Shown here piece after piece: positions 44,681 to 47,380 of a stretch of DNA of 47,380 bases; position 1 is the stretch's first letter, and each line of letters starts with the position of its first letter. The position numbers were made by a program, and so were the translations under genes. Source of the stretch: Marivita geojedonensis (GTDB lineage Bacteria > Pseudomonadota > Alphaproteobacteria > Rhodobacterales > Rhodobacteraceae); NCBI RefSeq assembly GCF_002115805.1, contig NZ_JFKC01000027.1, positions 1 through 47,380 on the forward strand, read 5' to 3'. The notes beneath the pieces were generated by a model. The model saw only the letters and a list, made by a program, of their open reading frames with translations. It was not told where the DNA came from and searched no databases.

Positions 44681-44724
44681 ATGATCCTCCGACAGATGGG
44701 GTAAGTCATCGGTTGGAGGATCAT
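44681..44724 (+). terminator. Hairpin after the LapG-like gene
   Basis: Positions 44681-44698 pair with 44707-44724 in an 18-bp stem with two mismatches and an eight-base loop. It begins 79 bases after the stop codon. No T run follows directly. It probably ends or stabilises the protease transcript before the gene at 44802. Confidence 0.55.
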
Positions 44725-44801
44725 CGCAAGGCAGGCAAAGAAAAATTCTGAGGTCACTCAATTTTTCAATTATACTGAGAGTCTCTTCTGAGAGGCTTGT
44801 C

Positions 44802-45773
44802 ATGAGATTTTCTTATTCAACATCAATCCTGGTCCTTTCATTGGCTATGGCCCCGACACTACACGCTCAGGAATGCGATGAGTGCGAGTGCTACGAGTGC
44901 GATGATTACGAACCTGAACCTTCACCGGCACAGAACGCTTACAGGGACTACCGGGATCGTGATTCAAGGACGCCTCCAAACACTCCTGAGCCTCCCCGTC
45001 CTGGGATTATAATTCCAACGGACCCGCCGGAGCCAGTGGATCCACCAGAGCCAGTGGACCCGCCAGAGCCAGTGGACCCGCCAGAGCCAGTGGACCCGCC
45101 AGAGCCAGTGGACCCGCCAGAGCCAGCGGACCCGCCAGAGCCAGTGGACCCGCCAGAGCCAGTGGACCCGCCAGAGCCAGCGGACCCGCCAGAGCCAGTG
45201 GACCCGCCAGAGCCAACATTCAGATTTTTGTCAGATTCTGAAGATGGCCCGCTGCGCGAACGTCGCCTGAAGTCATTGAAAAAACAGTCGTCGCAAGGGT
45301 CGTCTTTTTCCGCAAACTCGCTTGATACAGACGCGATTGTCGAACGCCTCGAGCAGATGGAGCGTATATGCAAGCGAGTTCCGGATGAATACATCGTTGC
45401 ATGTTTTGCTGCGGCGTATCGTGAGTTGGCAAACGACATCCGTTCCAGTGGAGGGGATGAAGAAGTTCAAAAAGCTCTTTTGGATGCCGCTCGCAAACTT
45501 GACGCTCTGGTTGCGGGCAATCTGGATACAGAAAAACCTGCAGTTCGTGCACACCTGACATCGCCATCGGGGCAGAGATTGCGCTCTACACCACCGTTGC
45601 GCCCTGTACGCCCAAACACAGTCGAAAATGTGAAGCAGCAGGCAGCGAACGTTCTCGAAGAAGTGGAAACCGTTTTATTGCGATCCGCCTCGGACGACTC
45701 GTCAAGGGCGTTGTCCTATCAGAGAATAGCTGCCGCAGTGGGGTCGCATAAAGTTCTGCTTCGGTCTTCGTAA
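44802..45773 (+). CDS. Exported protein with VDPPEP repeats and shared C-terminal domain
   Basis: A 323-residue secreted protein of unknown function. The signal peptide (residues 1-22) ends at Leu-His-Ala before Gln. A short Cys cluster follows (CDECECYEC), which could bind metal or cross-link. Residues 74-138 are 11 copies of a six-residue Asp-Pro-Pro-Glu-Pro-Val/Ala unit. The C-terminal 180 residues match those of the protein at 8592-9761, with a shared FRFLSD, DAARKLDALV, RAHLT and final KVLLRSS. The two are paralogues with different N-termini and linkers. GAGAGG lies about eight bases before ATG 44802. It is in the same direction as the four-cysteine repeat protein at 46307, so all four repeat proteins cluster in two groups on the plasmid. 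Confidence 0.8.
   Translation: MRFSYSTSILVLSLAMAPTLHAQECDECECYECDDYEPEPSPAQNAYRDYRDRDSRTPPNTPEPPRPGIIIPTDPPEPVDPPEPVDPPEPVDPPEPVDPPEPVDPPEPADPPEPVDPPEPVDPPEPADPPEPVDPPEPTFRFLSDSEDGPLRERRLKSLKKQSSQGSSFSANSLDTDAIVERLEQMERICKRVPDEYIVACFAAAYRELANDIRSSGGDEEVQKALLDAARKLDALVAGNLDTEKPAVRAHLTSPSGQRLRSTPPLRPVRPNTVENVKQQAANVLEEVETVLLRSASDDSSRALSYQRIAAAVGSHKVLLRSS
45021..45215 (+). repeat. Eleven 18-bp tandem repeats coding for DPPEP(V/A)
   Basis: The unit codes Asp-Pro-Pro-Glu-Pro-Val, with Ala in a few copies and Thr in the last. Most copies are almost identical in DNA (GACCCGCCAGAGCCAGTG), unlike the more diverged repeat at 1874, which suggests recent expansion. Confidence 0.95.
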
Positions 45774-46306
45774 TGTCAGCGCAGCCTCTAAAAACTTAGA
45801 GGCTGCGGGCTGTATGTTCAGGGCTGATTTCCTTAAGGCGGCGAGCATGTCTCATCGCACACGTGTTGGCGTGCTTCATGCTAACCGGAGCCGGCTGGAA
45901 AGAATGGGTTCATAAACGATGTGATGCAATCGGTAGACGTGGAATGGTTCACCGACTGGAATAGACTCACCCTGTAACTGACAGTCCATTTTGGAGATAA
46001 TCTCACCCCAAGACCACGACCCGAAGACGCAATCGAGTTTGACCGATTCGCTGGCTTCTGTCAGAAGTTGTACTCATTTTTGGTTAACAATCTGCCTGAG
46101 AGGCGGATATTTTTCAAGTTCTGGAAAATGTGAGAACCACTCGCTTCCCCAGAATATATCAAAACAATTCAAATATTTACCAAGAACCTCAATGGCCTCA
46201 TGCGCTCTTGGAGGGGAGATTGTAATCAAACAATGAAAAATCTGTCATTTTTTGGGCTAACATACGCTGATTAAGACCTTTTTGTGTCCTATGGAGGGCA
46301 GCGTAA
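45774..46306. other. Intergenic region ahead of the 46307 gene
   Basis: Beyond the hairpin at 45780-45807 these 533 bases show no supported gene. An 81-codon frame at 45991-46236 has no ribosome site and a composition unlike the neighbours. GGAGGG at 46293-46298 is the ribosome site of the 46307 gene. The AT-rich part at 46220-46275 is the likely promoter. Confidence 0.4.
45780..45807 (+). terminator. Hairpin after the VDPPEP protein gene
   Basis: CGCAGCCTCTAA at 45780-45791 pairs perfectly with 45796-45807 around AAAC. It starts six bases after the stop codon. No T run follows, so it may be a weak terminator or stabilising hairpin. Confidence 0.6.
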
Positions 46307-47380
46307 ATGCGAAAATTTTGCTTTCTTAAACGATCTGTATCAACACTTGCAGTCGGTCTGATCGCCTTTGGGGGCTGGGTGAATGTTCCCGGAAGTGTTG
46401 CGGCTGGAAACCTAAAAGGTGTTTCTGATCCCGTTGTGCGGCCTTATGCCAAGCAAGGGCGTACACTCACAGTACCATCCGGCCTTTGCACTTGGAATTG
46501 GGCCCACCCTTCTACATCTCAGGTAGTTGCAAGTTTGGCTGAGAGTCCAACATTCCATCGAAATATGCGTTATGTGGCAGAGCAGTGTCCGACAGTACTC
46601 TGCGATGCAGATTGGAACAGCAACTCCTTGAACTCCGCCGCAGAATTGATGCAAGGGCGGCGTTACTACCAATCACTTGTGCAATCTTTGCAAACTGCGT
46701 GCCCGAGGATTGCGCTGGTTCTTTCTGACAATGCGACAGCATCGATAGGAGACAGCCGCAACCCTGCTGCTGAAGGCCGTGCACGGGGTCCGGACGAAGA
46801 CCGGATCGTTGGCGGGGACACTTCAGGACCAAATGGTCCACCGAGTGAGCCGCCAGTTGGTCCGCCGCCGTCACCACCGCCGTCGCCACCGGGGTCACCA
46901 CCTTCGCCACCGGGGTCACCACCTTCGCCACCGGGGTCGCCACCGTCGCCACCGGGGTCGCCACCGTCGCCACCGGGGTCACCGCCGTCGCCACCGGGGT
47001 CACCACCGTCGCCACCGGGGTCACCACCGTCACCACCGGGGTCGCCACCGTCACCACCGGGGTCGCCACCGTCGCCACCGGGGTCACCACCGTCGCCACC
47101 GTCACCACCGGGGTCGCCACCGTCGCCACCGGGGTCGCCACCGTCACCACCGGGGTCGCCACCGTCACCACCGGGGTCGCCACCGTCACCACCGGGCAAC
47201 AGTGGCTGCAGAAGTGACTGCAACAATGGCTTCGGGAATGATGATCAGGCTGCACCCGGTGGTTCAGCTGAGAATAACAAAGCTGAGAATGAAGGAGCTA
47301 CCGACGATACCAATCCTGATGGCACAGGCACTCAGGGTAACAATGGGAATAACGGCAACAATGGTAACAATGGCAACAAT
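46307..47380 (+). CDS. Exported four-cysteine protein with PPSPPGS and GNN repeats (continues at base 1)
   Basis: The frame is open to the end of the window and continues in phase at bases 1-39, giving 370 residues. A signal peptide (hydrophobic core about 12-22, likely cut near Ala32-Ala33) is followed by the same domain as in the gene at 1382: Cys61, Cys94, Cys99 and Cys132 with spacings of 33, 5 and 33 (33, 5 and 32 in the paralogue), plus shared NMRYV and LMQGR segments. Residues about 190-300 are Pro-Pro-Ser-Pro-Pro-Gly-Ser repeats; a short two-cysteine segment (CRSDC) and Gly-Asn-Asn repeats close the protein. ATG 46307 has GGAGGG eight bases upstream. It is secreted; function unknown, probably matrix or surface. 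Confidence 0.85.
   Translation, partial: MRKFCFLKRSVSTLAVGLIAFGGWVNVPGSVAAGNLKGVSDPVVRPYAKQGRTLTVPSGLCTWNWAHPSTSQVVASLAESPTFHRNMRYVAEQCPTVLCDADWNSNSLNSAAELMQGRRYYQSLVQSLQTACPRIALVLSDNATASIGDSRNPAAEGRARGPDEDRIVGGDTSGPNGPPSEPPVGPPPSPPPSPPGSPPSPPGSPPSPPGSPPSPPGSPPSPPGSPPSPPGSPPSPPGSPPSPPGSPPSPPGSPPSPPGSPPSPPSPPGSPPSPPGSPPSPPGSPPSPPGSPPSPPGNSGCRSDCNNGFGNDDQAAPGGSAENNKAENEGATDDTNPDGTGTQGNNGNNGNNGNNGNN
46889..47197 (+). repeat. Fourteen-unit 21-bp tandem repeat coding for PGSPPSP
   Basis: GGGTC(G/A)CCACC(G/T)TC(G/A)CCACC-type units of 21 bp recur 14 times; one interval is 30 bp. Both strands are open across it, which explains several false open frames on the minus strand. Together with the GNN repeat at 47339-47380 and 1-36 it makes this gene a natural breakpoint for assembly. 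Confidence 0.93.

Noticed and set aside
45991-46236. An 81-codon frame in the gap before the 46307 gene
   Set aside because: No ribosome site, no recognisable sequence and no conserved neighbour logic; likely chance.
46666-47226. Minus-strand frames coding for Gly-Gly-Asp-Pro repeats, suggesting a calcium-binding protein
   Set aside because: They are the reverse strand of the PPSPPGS repeat. The plus-strand frame has a signal peptide, a conserved domain shared with a paralogue and a good ribosome site.

Overview
The window looks like a complete circular plasmid of 47,380 bp from a marine alphaproteobacterium, most likely Rhodobacterales (Roseobacter group). Circularity is inferred: the last gene (start 46307) has no stop before the right end, and its reading frame continues in phase into base 1 and stops at 37-39, with the same Gly-Asn-Asn repeat on both sides of the junction. 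The host assignment rests on the RepA type replicon, the DUF4214/RTX secreted proteins and the IspD sequence, all recognised from memory.

Replication and partition lie at 17570-20150: repA, two families of iterons (four plus three copies), a parA gene overlapping a small likely centromere-binding protein, and a cluster of palindromes upstream of parA. I see no conjugation, mobilisation, toxin-antitoxin or antibiotic resistance genes. One phage-like gene fragment (9996-11594) is the only clear foreign relic.

Nearly all the cargo concerns the cell surface. (1) A type I secretion ABC transporter and its membrane fusion partner (33530-36643), with a small DUF6447 protein ahead of them, and three likely substrates with DUF4214 and/or RTX modules (11837-14401, 26318-30079, 39306-40748). 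(2) A LapG-like cysteine protease (43954-44601), the type that releases RTX adhesins. (3) Glycan and glycoprotein enzymes: a three-domain glycosyltransferase of 1219 residues paired with a methyltransferase-like coiled-coil protein, two further glycosyltransferases, a TPR/GT41 O-GlcNAc-transferase-like enzyme beside the largest adhesin, two sulfotransferase-like proteins, a stand-alone IspD-type cytidylyltransferase, an MsbA-like ABC exporter and a DUF374 acyltransferase. (4) Four Sec-exported proteins with long Pro-rich or Gly/Asn-rich repeats. These form two paralogous pairs, one sharing a four-cysteine N-terminal domain and the other a C-terminal domain. (5) An AT-rich island with two ATP-grasp enzymes, one a cyanophycin-synthetase-like protein whose Mur-ligase part appears decayed.

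Taken together, the plasmid appears to specify an adhesive surface coat: secreted adhesins, a protease that could release them, glycosylation and sulfation enzymes that could decorate them or a polysaccharide, and repeat-rich exported proteins that could form the matrix. This functional reading is inference. The gene families themselves are mostly well supported by visible motifs.
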